DNA from: Planctomyces sp.
GTDB lineage: Bacteria; Planctomycetota; Planctomycetia; Planctomycetales; Planctomycetaceae
Length of the DNA: 52,826 nucleotides
Reading direction: 5' to 3'
NCBI GenBank assembly: GCA_002702685.1
Contig: PABD01000034.1
Location: forward strand, 1 to 52,826
This document shows, in pieces, positions 30,165 to 40,024 of the stretch. Under the pieces are notes generated by a model that was given only the letters and a program-made list of their open reading frames with translations, did no database searches and was not told the origin of the DNA. Numbering within the stretch: the first letter of the stretch is position 1; the number at the start of each line of letters is the position of its first letter. The position numbers and the translations under genes are program-made.

Positions 30165-33100
30165 CTACGGGACGACGACAAACTCAGGGGAGTTGATTAA
30201 CGCCCAGAGCATGTCTTCGGCGCGTTCGCGCCAGTCGGTTTCCAGCAGGGTTGTCGGTGGATCTCCTTTTTGAATTGCTCCTTCAAAGGCGATCTTCAAT
30301 TCATTCGCGCGAGGTTTCAGGTGGTTAGACCAGCTGACACCATCTCGTAAAGGTCGGGTCGGTACGGGACCAGGTTCCGCTCCCGCGATACGGCGTGTGT
30401 CGTAACCCGGACTCAGATACTCGGTGAAGAGCGTGAGTTCCTCAGCGGTTGGTTCCCGGGTCAGTACCGCCAGATAGACATCCTTAACGTAACCTTCCAC
30501 CGGTTGATCCTGCAGCGCCAGTTCGGTGAAGCGGGAATCTTCCGACAATTGTGTCACGCGGCGGCCGACGACGCCATTTGAAAGGATCGCCGACTGCAGG
30601 ACGGAGGGTTCTTCTTCGCGGTAAGTGAGCGGGTCCTGGCGGGAACCTCGCCAACCGAAGTTTTCGAGAACGTTGATCACCGTCTGCACGGCGGGTAACG
30701 ACAGAGAAGGGCGGTCGCGTTCATTGGAAAGCGAGGTGAATTCCCACGCCCGTTCCGGTGTGCCGAAGTTTCGTGAAATGGACTCACGACGCGTGCCATC
30801 CACATCGATGTTCATGTCTTCGGTATTGAACGGTTTGCTGGCAGCATGGAACAGTGAATCGACCAGTTGCTCCGCCCGCATGCGACGACGTTCGGGACCG
30901 GCGAACAGAGCGAGTTCGTCGGCGTCGCTGGTCGGTGTGCGCTGATACGCGGCCGAAGTCATGATCAGCCGGGTCAGGTATTTGAGGTCATAGTTATTCA
31001 GCATGAACTCCCGCGAGAGATAATCGAGCAATTCGGGATGGCTGTTGTCACCGAACTCCCAGTCGTCCACGGGGTCGATGATGCCGCGTCCCATCAGACG
31101 CTGCCACATCCGGTTGACGATCACTTTGGCAAAACGGTCGTTCTGCGGGGAGGTGATGTCCCACGCCAGTTGTTCGCGAGTGTCGTCCGGTTTCGCGAGG
31201 AAGGACTCGACGGGCTTGATGTCGTATTCATCGGCGAAGGGCCACTCCGGCGGCAGGGCTTCTCCCGGTTTGAGGGTGACCTTAACGATCATGTTTTCGA
31301 GGACTGCGGGATCGACGTTGATTGTGCTTGTCTTGGGTACTTTTTCGGGGCCACGTTTGAGCATCGCCGCCATCTGAAATAGGTCGCGTTGTCCAAAGTC
31401 ATGGAAGGGAGCGTCGTGACAGCGGGCGCATTTCATGTTCATGCCGAGGAAGGCCTGCCCCAGCACATGCGCTTTCGCGGCCATCGGGGAATCGTTTTCG
31501 CTGGCGACCGCGAATCCGGCGGGACCACCGTAGTATTCACTTCCTTCCATCAATACCAGTTCGGTGACCAGCTGGTCGAACGGTTTGTTGTCGAGAAAGG
31601 CGTCGTGGATGTAATAACGGAATGGACCCGTGTTATTGAGGGTGGGGTTGATTACGTTCGGGTTTTCGGCGAGGACATCCTGCCAGTAGCTGACCCAGTG
31701 GTCGGCCCAGCCGGGATGTTCGAGCAGGCTGTCGATGTATCTCGCGCGACGACTAACGGTCGTGTCGTTGAGGAAGGCACGCACCTGATCGGGAGTCGGA
31801 ACGACACCGATGACATCAAGAGTCGCGCGGCGGAGGAAGGCGTAATCACCGGTGGGAGCAGTCGGCTCAACTTTGTGTTCGACAAGCTGTGTGTTGAGGA
31901 AACGATCGATCGCGTTCTCTTCCGGCAAACCTGTTTCCGCCGGGAGATCGACGGGCGGAATATTCTTCTCGACATAGTCGCGAATCCACGCGTGTCGCTG
32001 GCCCCAGTTTTCCCGGTACGCCTGCGACGCGTCACGACGTCGTAGGGTGTTGAGTTCGTCGAACGAAGCGTCATCGGCGATTTCAAATTTATTCCATGCG
32101 TGGTTAGTGAGCGGGAAGTTGCCGGCGTGGTCGATAACAGCGAATTGTTCCGTCCCTTCGAGTTGCACGGCGATCAACGTCTCCCCCAGTTCCGGGCGTT
32201 TGCCCTGTCCGCCGGCGTAGAAGTCGTATTGAATGCGGTGCGTTCCGCCCGGCGAAGTGAAAGCGACCACGGTCTCGCTGTCACCCGGTTGTACGGGGCG
32301 GATACCGGGGACGATCTCGGTCATCTCCCACAGGGTGTTATGACCATCCCCCCGCTGGTCGGGAAAATCATTTTCGCCGAGCAGCTCGCCGTCGACCCGC
32401 AGTTGAGAACCACTGCGCGAACGGAAGAGGAGACGATGAGTTCCTGCGGGAAGTTCGATATTGGTCGATGCGCGAACGAGGTAAGGATTACTTCGGTCGA
32501 CAATGATTCCTTTGTGGTTGTACTTCAAGGGTATCTGGGTGAGGGCGAGTGCCGATTGCGTATAACTCTCCACCGGGTCGGGATGAATGAGGTCCCAATT
32601 GGTCGCAAACTTCACGTCCTCGAAGATCTCGACCAGTACCTGCCCGGTCGGGAGTTCGCTCGGACTCTCGTACGGGTCGGGAAGGATGACATCGAAGTGA
32701 TTGGCAATCTGCTGCGCGGTGAGTGCGTGTCGATAGAGGGCGATCTCATCGAGTTCGCCGATGAACGAACTGCTTGACCCACCTCCTTGAGCGGAACCGA
32801 TCCAGAGTTCATCATCATCGACGACGGGCGCTTTGTCTGTCTTCCCGCCGTAGTCCCACTTGCCGTCGACTTCTGTGCTGTCGATGTAACCTCTCAATGA
32901 ATCGGCTTCACCGAAGGTATACGTGATCGCGACACGGTGCCAGCCGCTGTTGATGGCGAAGCCACCGGTGGACGTCCAGCGATGCCAGTCACTCCCCTCG
33001 CCCCGGCTGCGGAAGAGAAAGTTCAGGTTTGCATTTCCTGACTTGCCGATCAGACGCAGGGCGTAGTTCTGATTGTCGCGATTGAAGCCGTCGCGATGGG

Positions 33101-33560
33101 TGCGGCCCTTGCCGATGATGTACGGAGCATGTCCATTCCCCATCTGCTGAGGATTCACCCAGGCTTCGAGCGTGATGGAATCACCGGCGTCGAAATCGAG
33201 CGGACTGCCAGCGCCTCGATCGGTAACGCGGAGGTAACTTCCTTCCTTGTTGATCTTGAACGCGTGATGTTCGCTTTGGAAGAGCGGGTAGGTTTCCGGT
33301 TTCGGCCCCGAAGCCAGCCATTTGACCGATCCAACGGGAGAAACTTCAAAGTCTCCCACTTCGGTGATCTGGTTTTCGAGACTGTTCTCTTTTTCGAATC
33401 GCCAATAGATGACCGGGTCGTCGCTGAGAACACGTTCCTGATACGGACGGGTATCGGGGGCCGAATTCGTTTCCGGGTCCTCTGCGCGGACGAAGCTGGA
33501 AAGTCCGAAGAGAGAAACGAGTGCGAGGGAGAAAGACAAACAATGTCGACGGCAGGACAT
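30165..33560 (-). CDS. LamG-like + DUF1549/DUF1553 protein
   Basis: N-terminal LamG-like (ALYRHALTAQQIANHF), DUF1549 region (AIDRFLNTQLVEHKVEPTAPTGDYAFLRRATLDVIGVVPT), CARCHDAPFHDFGQ, DUF1553 region (NRFAKVIVNRMWQRLMGRGIIDPVDDW). Start at signal peptide MSCRRH (33560). Confidence 0.9.
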   Translation of the reverse strand: MSCRRHCLSFSLALVSLFGLSSFVRAEDPETNSAPDTRPYQERVLSDDPVIYWRFEKENSLENQITEVGDFEVSPVGSVKWLASGPKPETYPLFQSEHHAFKINKEGSYLRVTDRGAGSPLDFDAGDSITLEAWVNPQQMGNGHAPYIIGKGRTHRDGFNRDNQNYALRLIGKSGNANLNFLFRSRGEGSDWHRWTSTGGFAINSGWHRVAITYTFGEADSLRGYIDSTEVDGKWDYGGKTDKAPVVDDDELWIGSAQGGGSSSSFIGELDEIALYRHALTAQQIANHFDVILPDPYESPSELPTGQVLVEIFEDVKFATNWDLIHPDPVESYTQSALALTQIPLKYNHKGIIVDRSNPYLVRASTNIELPAGTHRLLFRSRSGSQLRVDGELLGENDFPDQRGDGHNTLWEMTEIVPGIRPVQPGDSETVVAFTSPGGTHRIQYDFYAGGQGKRPELGETLIAVQLEGTEQFAVIDHAGNFPLTNHAWNKFEIADDASFDELNTLRRRDASQAYRENWGQRHAWIRDYVEKNIPPVDLPAETGLPEENAIDRFLNTQLVEHKVEPTAPTGDYAFLRRATLDVIGVVPTPDQVRAFLNDTTVSRRARYIDSLLEHPGWADHWVSYWQDVLAENPNVINPTLNNTGPFRYYIHDAFLDNKPFDQLVTELVLMEGSEYYGGPAGFAVASENDSPMAAKAHVLGQAFLGMNMKCARCHDAPFHDFGQRDLFQMAAMLKRGPEKVPKTSTINVDPAVLENMIVKVTLKPGEALPPEWPFADEYDIKPVESFLAKPDDTREQLAWDITSPQNDRFAKVIVNRMWQRLMGRGIIDPVDDWEFGDNSHPELLDYLSREFMLNNYDLKYLTRLIMTSAAYQRTPTSDADELALFAGPERRRMRAEQLVDSLFHAASKPFNTEDMNIDVDGTRRESISRNFGTPERAWEFTSLSNERDRPSLSLPAVQTVINVLENFGWRGSRQDPLTYREEEPSVLQSAILSNGVVGRRVTQLSEDSRFTELALQDQPVEGYVKDVYLAVLTREPTAEELTLFTEYLSPGYDTRRIAGAEPGPVPTRPLRDGVSWSNHLKPRANELKIAFEGAIQKGDPPTTLLETDWRERAEDMLWALINSPEFVVVP

Positions 33561-33868
33561 ACGGGAACGCTCCTGGAGGTCCGTGGCGGGTGGGATTATC
33601 AGGTGGGATGAATTATTGATGAGTGGTGTAAGTCCCTTGGGAAAAAAGACTTCCTTCATCTTATACCACTCCGGGATGGGATCTCACCCACAAATCAGAA
33701 GTTTTTTATGGATCAGTTCGACCGGTGCCGGTTCGCGCATGGAAATATTGGGATAAGTCACGAAATGGGGCTGATTTCGGCTTCAGGATGAAAATGAAGG
33801 TGAGATTCGGTGTCGCAGTGGAATACAACAGGGAAGGTAAAGACTGACCGAAATTCGAAAGCGGATGC

Positions 33869-34402
33869 ATGACCCCCACCGAGCAGGAATATTTCGTGCA
33901 GCAGATCACGTCGCATCAACCGATGCTGCACGGGTATATCCGATCATTGTTACCCGACGCCGATCGCGCGAGTGATGTGCTGCAGGAAACGAACCTCGTG
34001 CTGTGGCGCAGCGCGAGCGAATTTACGCAGGGCGAGAACTTCGGTGGTTGGGCGCGCAAGGTGGCTTACTATCAGATTCTTGCTTACTACCGCGACCATC
34101 AACGCGAAAAACTACTTTTCGATGCGGAACTCGTCTCGGTCCTTGCCGATGCGAGCGAGCAACAATTCGCGCGTGAGCGGGACTGGAAAACCGCGCTCAA
34201 GAACTGTCTGCAGAAACTGACGGAGCATCAACGCCGTCTCATTCAGGAGCGATACCTCCCCGGAGGATCGGTCCAGCGGATGGCGGAGGAATCGGGGCGG
34301 CCTGTCGGTTCTGTCTCGCAGTCACTCTATCGCATCCGCGAAAACTTACGTCAGTGCATTGATGCTCAACTCCGACTTGATTCGGGAGAGATACCTAAAT
34401 GA
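33869..34402 (+). CDS. ECF-like sigma-70 family factor (planctomycete type)
   Basis: YIRSLLPDADRASDVLQETNLVLWRSASEF, LTEHQRRLIQERYLPGGSVQRMAEESGRPVGSVSQSLYRIRENLRQCI. Confidence 0.9.
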   Translation: MTPTEQEYFVQQITSHQPMLHGYIRSLLPDADRASDVLQETNLVLWRSASEFTQGENFGGWARKVAYYQILAYYRDHQREKLLFDAELVSVLADASEQQFARERDWKTALKNCLQKLTEHQRRLIQERYLPGGSVQRMAEESGRPVGSVSQSLYRIRENLRQCIDAQLRLDSGEIPK

Positions 34403-35772
34403 CTTCGTCCGAAGAACTCAACCGGCTGATCTCCGCGGCATTGGATGGTCAACTGACCGAAGCGGAACAGTCAGAACTTCGCGCGGCTTTGCGCGAGTCC
34501 TCCTCGGCGCGCGAGCGTTACCTCGAATACGCGCACCTCGATTCCCTGCTGCAATGGGAACAGGGTGACCTTCCCGGTCTTGCGGAACCTCCGATGCAGA
34601 AAATGGATGAGTCGCCGATTCGTCTCTCGTCACAACGACAGGTCCGCCGCCTGCGGTGGATGCTGGCGGCGGCGCTTGCCATTTGTTGCCTTCTTTCGGG
34701 ATTATTGTTCACGCGCATCGGGCAACCTGCGGCGGTGGCGAAGAATATAGATCCACTCTCCGAATCGGGACCGGTGGCGATCATCTCGCAGGTAGAGGAC
34801 GTCGTCTGGTGCTCCACCGACCTGCTGGAGTCCGTCCCACGTAAGGTGGGATCACCCTTATCGACCGGTTGGGTCAAAATTGAATCGGGTAAGGTGCAGA
34901 TTGATTTCTACAGTGGCGCGACTCTACTCCTGGAAGGCCCCATTGAACTGGGAATCAATGCCCGCAACCGCGCGCATTTGAAAGAAGGAAAGCTGACCTT
35001 CTTCAGCGGTGATCAACCCGAAGGGTTCTATCTATCCAGCGAACATGCCCAGTTGTATGGAGAAGGGGCCAGCGGCGGAGTCGTTGTGAACGATCGCCAA
35101 TTGGAAACCCACGCGCTGGCGGGAACGTTGAAATTATTTGGCTCCCGTATGCCGCTGGATGTACCGGAACCGGTCCTGCTCGAAGCAGGAAATGCGTTTG
35201 TCCTTCGTAAGGGGATCCGCAATGTGGAGCCGGTTGAGTTTCTATCGACCTCCTTCGCCCGCGCGGAGGATCTGGAACTGCGCGAACAGCCGGGAACCTC
35301 GCGCCCATTTCATTTTGCTGATCAACCGATGTTGGGCTACGGGTTTCAGGATGGCCAGCATGGTCTACCTGCAGAAGCCGAATTGCTCGATCATCATGAA
35401 CGTCTGGTCCTGCGCGGTAACACGTGGAAGATGTTCGAAGTCGATATGGAAGTGACCGAAGACCTCGTGATTGAATTCGAATTTCGCAGCGATCAGGAAG
35501 GACAGATCCACGGGTTCGGCTTCGATACCGATGATACATACAACGACCGGTCGTCGATCATGCAGATTCACGGCTACGAGATGCTTCCCACAATTGGACA
35601 GCAGTACAATACGTATGCGGGCGAAGGCTGGCAGCGGTTCCGGATTCCCGTCGGTCGCTATTTTTCGGGCAAGCAGAAGTACCTCTACTTCGTCGCGGAT
35701 GACGATGTCACCGCCCGGGCCACCAGTGAATTCCGCCATGTCCGCTTCTTCCGCAGCCAGCCCCGGCGATAG
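34399..35772 (+). CDS. FecR-like membrane protein / putative anti-sigma partner
   Basis: ATGA overlap with sigma gene; N-terminal EELNRLISAALDGQLTEAEQSELRAALRESSSARERYLEYAHLDSLL, one TM (MLAAALAICCLLSGLLF), FecR-like segment (IDFYSGATLLLEGP). Confidence 0.8.
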   Translation: MTSSEELNRLISAALDGQLTEAEQSELRAALRESSSARERYLEYAHLDSLLQWEQGDLPGLAEPPMQKMDESPIRLSSQRQVRRLRWMLAAALAICCLLSGLLFTRIGQPAAVAKNIDPLSESGPVAIISQVEDVVWCSTDLLESVPRKVGSPLSTGWVKIESGKVQIDFYSGATLLLEGPIELGINARNRAHLKEGKLTFFSGDQPEGFYLSSEHAQLYGEGASGGVVVNDRQLETHALAGTLKLFGSRMPLDVPEPVLLEAGNAFVLRKGIRNVEPVEFLSTSFARAEDLELREQPGTSRPFHFADQPMLGYGFQDGQHGLPAEAELLDHHERLVLRGNTWKMFEVDMEVTEDLVIEFEFRSDQEGQIHGFGFDTDDTYNDRSSIMQIHGYEMLPTIGQQYNTYAGEGWQRFRIPVGRYFSGKQKYLYFVADDDVTARATSEFRHVRFFRSQPRR

Positions 35773-35944
35773 TCGACATTCGCGGCATCGATAAGGTGTT
35801 CTCCGGAGATGTCGCGCGCTTTTTCGGGGGGACCCTTATCAGTGGTCTGTCGATCGGGTAACTTGGAAGCGATTGCGGCGAACACTATTGCCGCGACATG
35901 AACTCTGACAATCGCTGTGCGCTTATTCCAGGATATTACTCGAC

Positions 35945-37897
35945 ATGCCTCGTCTGTTCCGTCTGACCGGTTGGTGTTTTGCCCTCTGTTCGCTCTCGCT
36001 CGTGCTGTCGGCCGCGGAGCCCGATACCAAGCTCGATATGGAAATGCTTGACTATCATCACCCCGACCTGGTGGTCGATCTGGGGGTCGGTTTGTGGGCA
36101 TTCCCGATGCCGATGGATTATGACGGGGATGGCGACCTCGACCTCGTCGTCTCGTGCTCTGACAAACCTTACAACGGAACGTACTTCTTCGAAAACACCG
36201 AAGGAGATGTTAAGTTCCCGGTGTTTCAACCGGCGATCCGCATCGGTGATGGCAGCCATCATATGCGTGCGTCGCACGTGGGCGATGAGGTTGCCGTGAT
36301 GTTGCCGGGGCGAATTTACGAAGACTTTACCCAGCATCGGTTCTCCCGGGAGAAAGAACTCCCTGTCGCGGCCAAGCTGAATGTCCCGGAGGGAGTCAAG
36401 ATCCGCTCCAATCAATGGTCGCTGGTGGACTATGACGGAGATGGTGTTCGCGACCTTGTGGTCGGTATGGGAGAATGGCAGGACTACGGATGGGACGACG
36501 CTTACAACAGCGAAGGAGAGTGGACCAACGGTCCGCTGCATGGATATGTCTATGTAATCAGGAACAGCGGAACGAATGAGGCTCCCGAGTATGGCGAACC
36601 GAAGAAAGTAGACGCCGGTGGCGAACCGGTCGATGTCTATGGCTGGCCGTCGCCGAACTTTGCGGACTTTGACAACGACGGTGACCTCGATCTTCTGTGC
36701 GGCGAGTTTGTCGACAAGTTCACGTACTTTGAAAACATCGGGTCGCGCACCGAGCCTGAATATGCCAGCGGACAATTTCTGCTGCATGAAGGACAACCGC
36801 TGACAATGGACCTTGAGATGATTGTCCCCGCGGCTATCGACTGGGATAAGGATGGCGATGTCGATCTGGTCGTGGGAGACGAAGATGGTCGTGTCGCGCT
36901 GGTCGAACATCTGGGCCAGTTCAAAAACGGCATTCCGCAGTTTCATCCTCCTGTCTATTTCAAACAGCAGGCGAATCATGTGAAATTCGGCGCGCTCGCG
37001 ACCCCCTATGGGTACGACTGGGATGGCGACGGTGATGATGACATTCTCTGTGGAAATACAGCGGGATACATCGGCTTCATCGAGAACATGGGAGGTAATA
37101 TCCCGCCGACGTTCGGTGCTCCCCGTTTACTCGAAGTTGACGGCAAACCCTTCCGCATCATGGCTGGTCCGAATGGCTCGATTCAAGGACCGTGTGAAGC
37201 GAAGTGGGGATACACGACATTAACAGTCGCCGACTGGGATGGCGATGAACTCCCCGACATCATGGTGAACTCGATCTGGGGTGAAGTGATCTGGTTGAAG
37301 AACATCGGAACTCGCACGAATCCAAAATTGGCCAGGCCGCAGGCGGTGATCGTCGAGTGGGAAGGCCCGGCCCCGAAGCCGGCGTGGTTCTGGTGGAACC
37401 CGGAAGGAAATCAACTCGTCACGCAGTGGCGAACCACACCGCAGATGGTAGACTTCAACAAAGACGGTCTCGTTGATCTCGTGATGCTCGACCATGAAGG
37501 TTATCTCGCGTTATTCGAGCGGACGAAGCAGGATGGCCAGCTGAAGCTGCTCCCCGGAAAGCGAATTTTCGTAGATGAGCAGGGCGAAACATTCCGTCCG
37601 AACGCCGGGCGCGCCGGTAAGAGTGGACGCCGGAAAATCCAGGTCGTGGACTGGAATGGAGATGGTCGCCTCGACGTGCTGATGAACGGGATCAACGCCG
37701 ACCTCTACCTCAACGAGGGAGAAGAAGATGGGAAAGTCGTGATCTCTCACAAGGGCCCGATGGCGGAGCGGAAAGTCTCCGGCCATACCAGCAGCCCGAC
37801 CGTCGTCGACTGGAACAAGGACGGCGTCCCCGACCTCCTCGTCGGCGCGGAAGATGGACACCTCTACTACAAAGAGAACGAACGAACCGCGAAATAG
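35945..37897 (+). CDS. Secreted FG-GAP/VCBS repeat protein
   Basis: Repeated calcium-site-like segments YDGDGDLDLVV, YDGDGVRDLVVG, DNDGDLDLLCG, DKDGDVDLVVG, WDGDGDDDILCG, WDGDELPDIMV, WNGDGRLDVLM, NKDGVPDLLVG. Confidence 0.9.
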   Translation: MPRLFRLTGWCFALCSLSLVLSAAEPDTKLDMEMLDYHHPDLVVDLGVGLWAFPMPMDYDGDGDLDLVVSCSDKPYNGTYFFENTEGDVKFPVFQPAIRIGDGSHHMRASHVGDEVAVMLPGRIYEDFTQHRFSREKELPVAAKLNVPEGVKIRSNQWSLVDYDGDGVRDLVVGMGEWQDYGWDDAYNSEGEWTNGPLHGYVYVIRNSGTNEAPEYGEPKKVDAGGEPVDVYGWPSPNFADFDNDGDLDLLCGEFVDKFTYFENIGSRTEPEYASGQFLLHEGQPLTMDLEMIVPAAIDWDKDGDVDLVVGDEDGRVALVEHLGQFKNGIPQFHPPVYFKQQANHVKFGALATPYGYDWDGDGDDDILCGNTAGYIGFIENMGGNIPPTFGAPRLLEVDGKPFRIMAGPNGSIQGPCEAKWGYTTLTVADWDGDELPDIMVNSIWGEVIWLKNIGTRTNPKLARPQAVIVEWEGPAPKPAWFWWNPEGNQLVTQWRTTPQMVDFNKDGLVDLVMLDHEGYLALFERTKQDGQLKLLPGKRIFVDEQGETFRPNAGRAGKSGRRKIQVVDWNGDGRLDVLMNGINADLYLNEGEEDGKVVISHKGPMAERKVSGHTSSPTVVDWNKDGVPDLLVGAEDGHLYYKENERTAK

Positions 37898-38031
37898 CGG
37901 GTGCGGGGCGTTGATGTCACGTCTCCCCGGCGCGTCGGGCAGGTAAGTTGTCACGTTCGCGGGAAACCCAGCTTCCCCCTGCTGAGGAAATAGCGTATGC
38001 TGGAGGCTCTCTTTTCAGGAGTGTCCACAGC

Positions 38032-39897
38032 ATGCGTATTCTAGCATCCCTGCGTGAGCGGGAATGGCATCGTTGGCGGGGAGACCGCGCGACGTATTAT
38101 TTCATCGCCGCGTCACTGCTGATTCTGATCAAATACGCAGTCCCGTATTTCTACGATCTTTCGAACGGTCATACGGCAAGTATTTATACCGTTGCGTGGA
38201 ACGCAGAAGGATCGAGGTTGATCAGTGCCGGGGCCGACCATCGTGAAACGGAAGTGGTCAGCTGGGACGCGGAGACGGGCAAGAAGCTTCACCGGGAAAT
38301 CTATCTCGTGGGGGCTCCTCAGTCATTAAAGTTAATGCGCGGCCCGGATTCCTTCGTGATGATGTCAATTCTTGTTGTAAAAGACCGCCGTCAATGGGAG
38401 TGCTGGCTGACCCCTTTTGATGAAAACCTTGAGTCATCTCAGGAACCCAGGGAGATCGACAGATCGTTTCGGGGTGTTGTGCCGTTGGCGGATCGGCGCG
38501 AGATGATCCTGTATGGCCCCGATTCGATCCAACGGACCACGTTTGTGGGAGAGGCCGTGCAAATCCTGTTCGAGAAAGAGCGGGATTCCGTTGGGGAAGT
38601 TTCAGTATCGCGCAACGGCCGATTCGTGGTCGCAAGCGTGGGGAATCGAGTCCTCGTCTGGGACCTGGAGGCACCGCAGGAATATATCGAACTGCAAGCG
38701 CCCGAGGGGCCGCTCGGAATGGTCACCATCGATAGCTCTGGAACCCACGTCATTGCGACGCGTACCAGAAAAGGAATTCGAGCTGGGGAATACCCTGTCT
38801 ATTTCTGGGATCTGCAGCAGGGAACGGAGTTGCAGGAGAAACTGACCTTCAGCGGGCCCGTCGTGCAGACAAATTTCATTGACGAAGATGAAGCGAGGTT
38901 GCTGATCCTCGCACGGACGGCTGCGAATGAAACGACGATGGATGCCTATTCGCCTTCGGGCACATTGATGGAAGAGATTGCCAGAATCGATGAGGAAGTC
39001 TGGATGGCTGTCTATTCACCGACCGCGAACCAAATGGCGATTGAAACTCGCAACGGCTTTGATATGTGGTCATTGAATGCTGGTGAAGCGGAATTGACGA
39101 GTTCGATGCGGGAGAAAGGGACGAGAAGAGTCACCTGGTCACCGGATGGCCGGAAGCTGGCCGTAAGCGATTATAACAAGGGGTTATGGATCTATTCCGC
39201 GAAAACGGGCGAAATAATCCACACGCTCGAACCGAGCAATCGTCCGTTCTGGTTCAATCAGGTGCTGTTGGTCCTGACAGCCTTCCTCGTCAGTCGCGGG
39301 CTTGCGATTGCGTTTCCGAAAGCGGCCGACTCGAACGGTCTCGGTGCGGCACAACGACATGTCATGGAGCGCGTTTCCACACATCTCGGATGGGAACTGC
39401 GCGAGCGTCAGGCCATGCCAGGTTTAGTCGATTCGGAATTTGTCCGAAAAAGATCACCGGGTCAATTTGAGTATTCACTGCACGGTCTGGTCGACGGACA
39501 ACCCGCCATTCTGGCGACCTTCATCTGGCCGGCGCTTTCGTCCCTTGCCCTGCCGGCCCATCGGCAACTGTGTATGGTCTTCCCCGAAGGAGGTCGTGGC
39601 CTCACGGATGTGATGATTTCATCTGGCTCCCCTTAGGAATCGGTCGAGCAGGTCCCGGGACTGACAGTTCATCAGGAAGAGGAACTGCTGGTGTTCCTCC
39701 GACAACATCCGGGGTGGAACGTGGAGGTTCATGGCGACTGCTTGCTTCTGTGGTGGGAGCCTGTCAATAAATCTACTCGACCACGGTTGACCCCCGATTA
39801 TTCCGATCACATCCACGACTTCCGCCGGGAAGCGGCGGTAATCGCCCGGCTTGTGCAAGCTGACATGATCACAGCGGGATCGGCTGGAACAATGTAG
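38032..39897 (+). pseudogene. WD40-like membrane protein interrupted by an in-frame amber stop at 39634-39636
   Basis: WD-like repeats (HTASIYTVAWNAEGSRLISAGADHRETEVVSWDAETGK; GTRRVTWSPDGRKLAVSDYNKGLWIYSAKTGE) and TM. After TAG the same frame continues for 86 codons with protein-like sequence (ESVEQVPGLTVHQEEELLVFLRQHPGWNVEVHGDCLLLWWEPVNKS...) to 39897. The uninterrupted CDS is 38032-39636. Confidence 0.6.
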
Positions 39898-40024
39898 TAC
39901 CGGAAAAATGAATTCCAGGACCTCTGTTTCAAGACTGGCTGTGAGCTCGTTCGGAGAAGGGTTATGATGGAGATTGTCAGCCGCTTCCTTCTCATTCCTT
40001 CCCTACGTCCTGATCGGTCAGGCC

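Noticed and set aside
35936-36979. 347-aa minus-strand ORF
   Set aside because: Antisense to the FG-GAP repeat protein; its repeated pattern mirrors the repeats on the other strand.
39691-39897. Separate 68-aa gene starting at GTG 39691
   Set aside because: It is in the same frame as the upstream WD40-like gene and the protein-like sequence begins before 39691, so readthrough of an amber stop explains it better.
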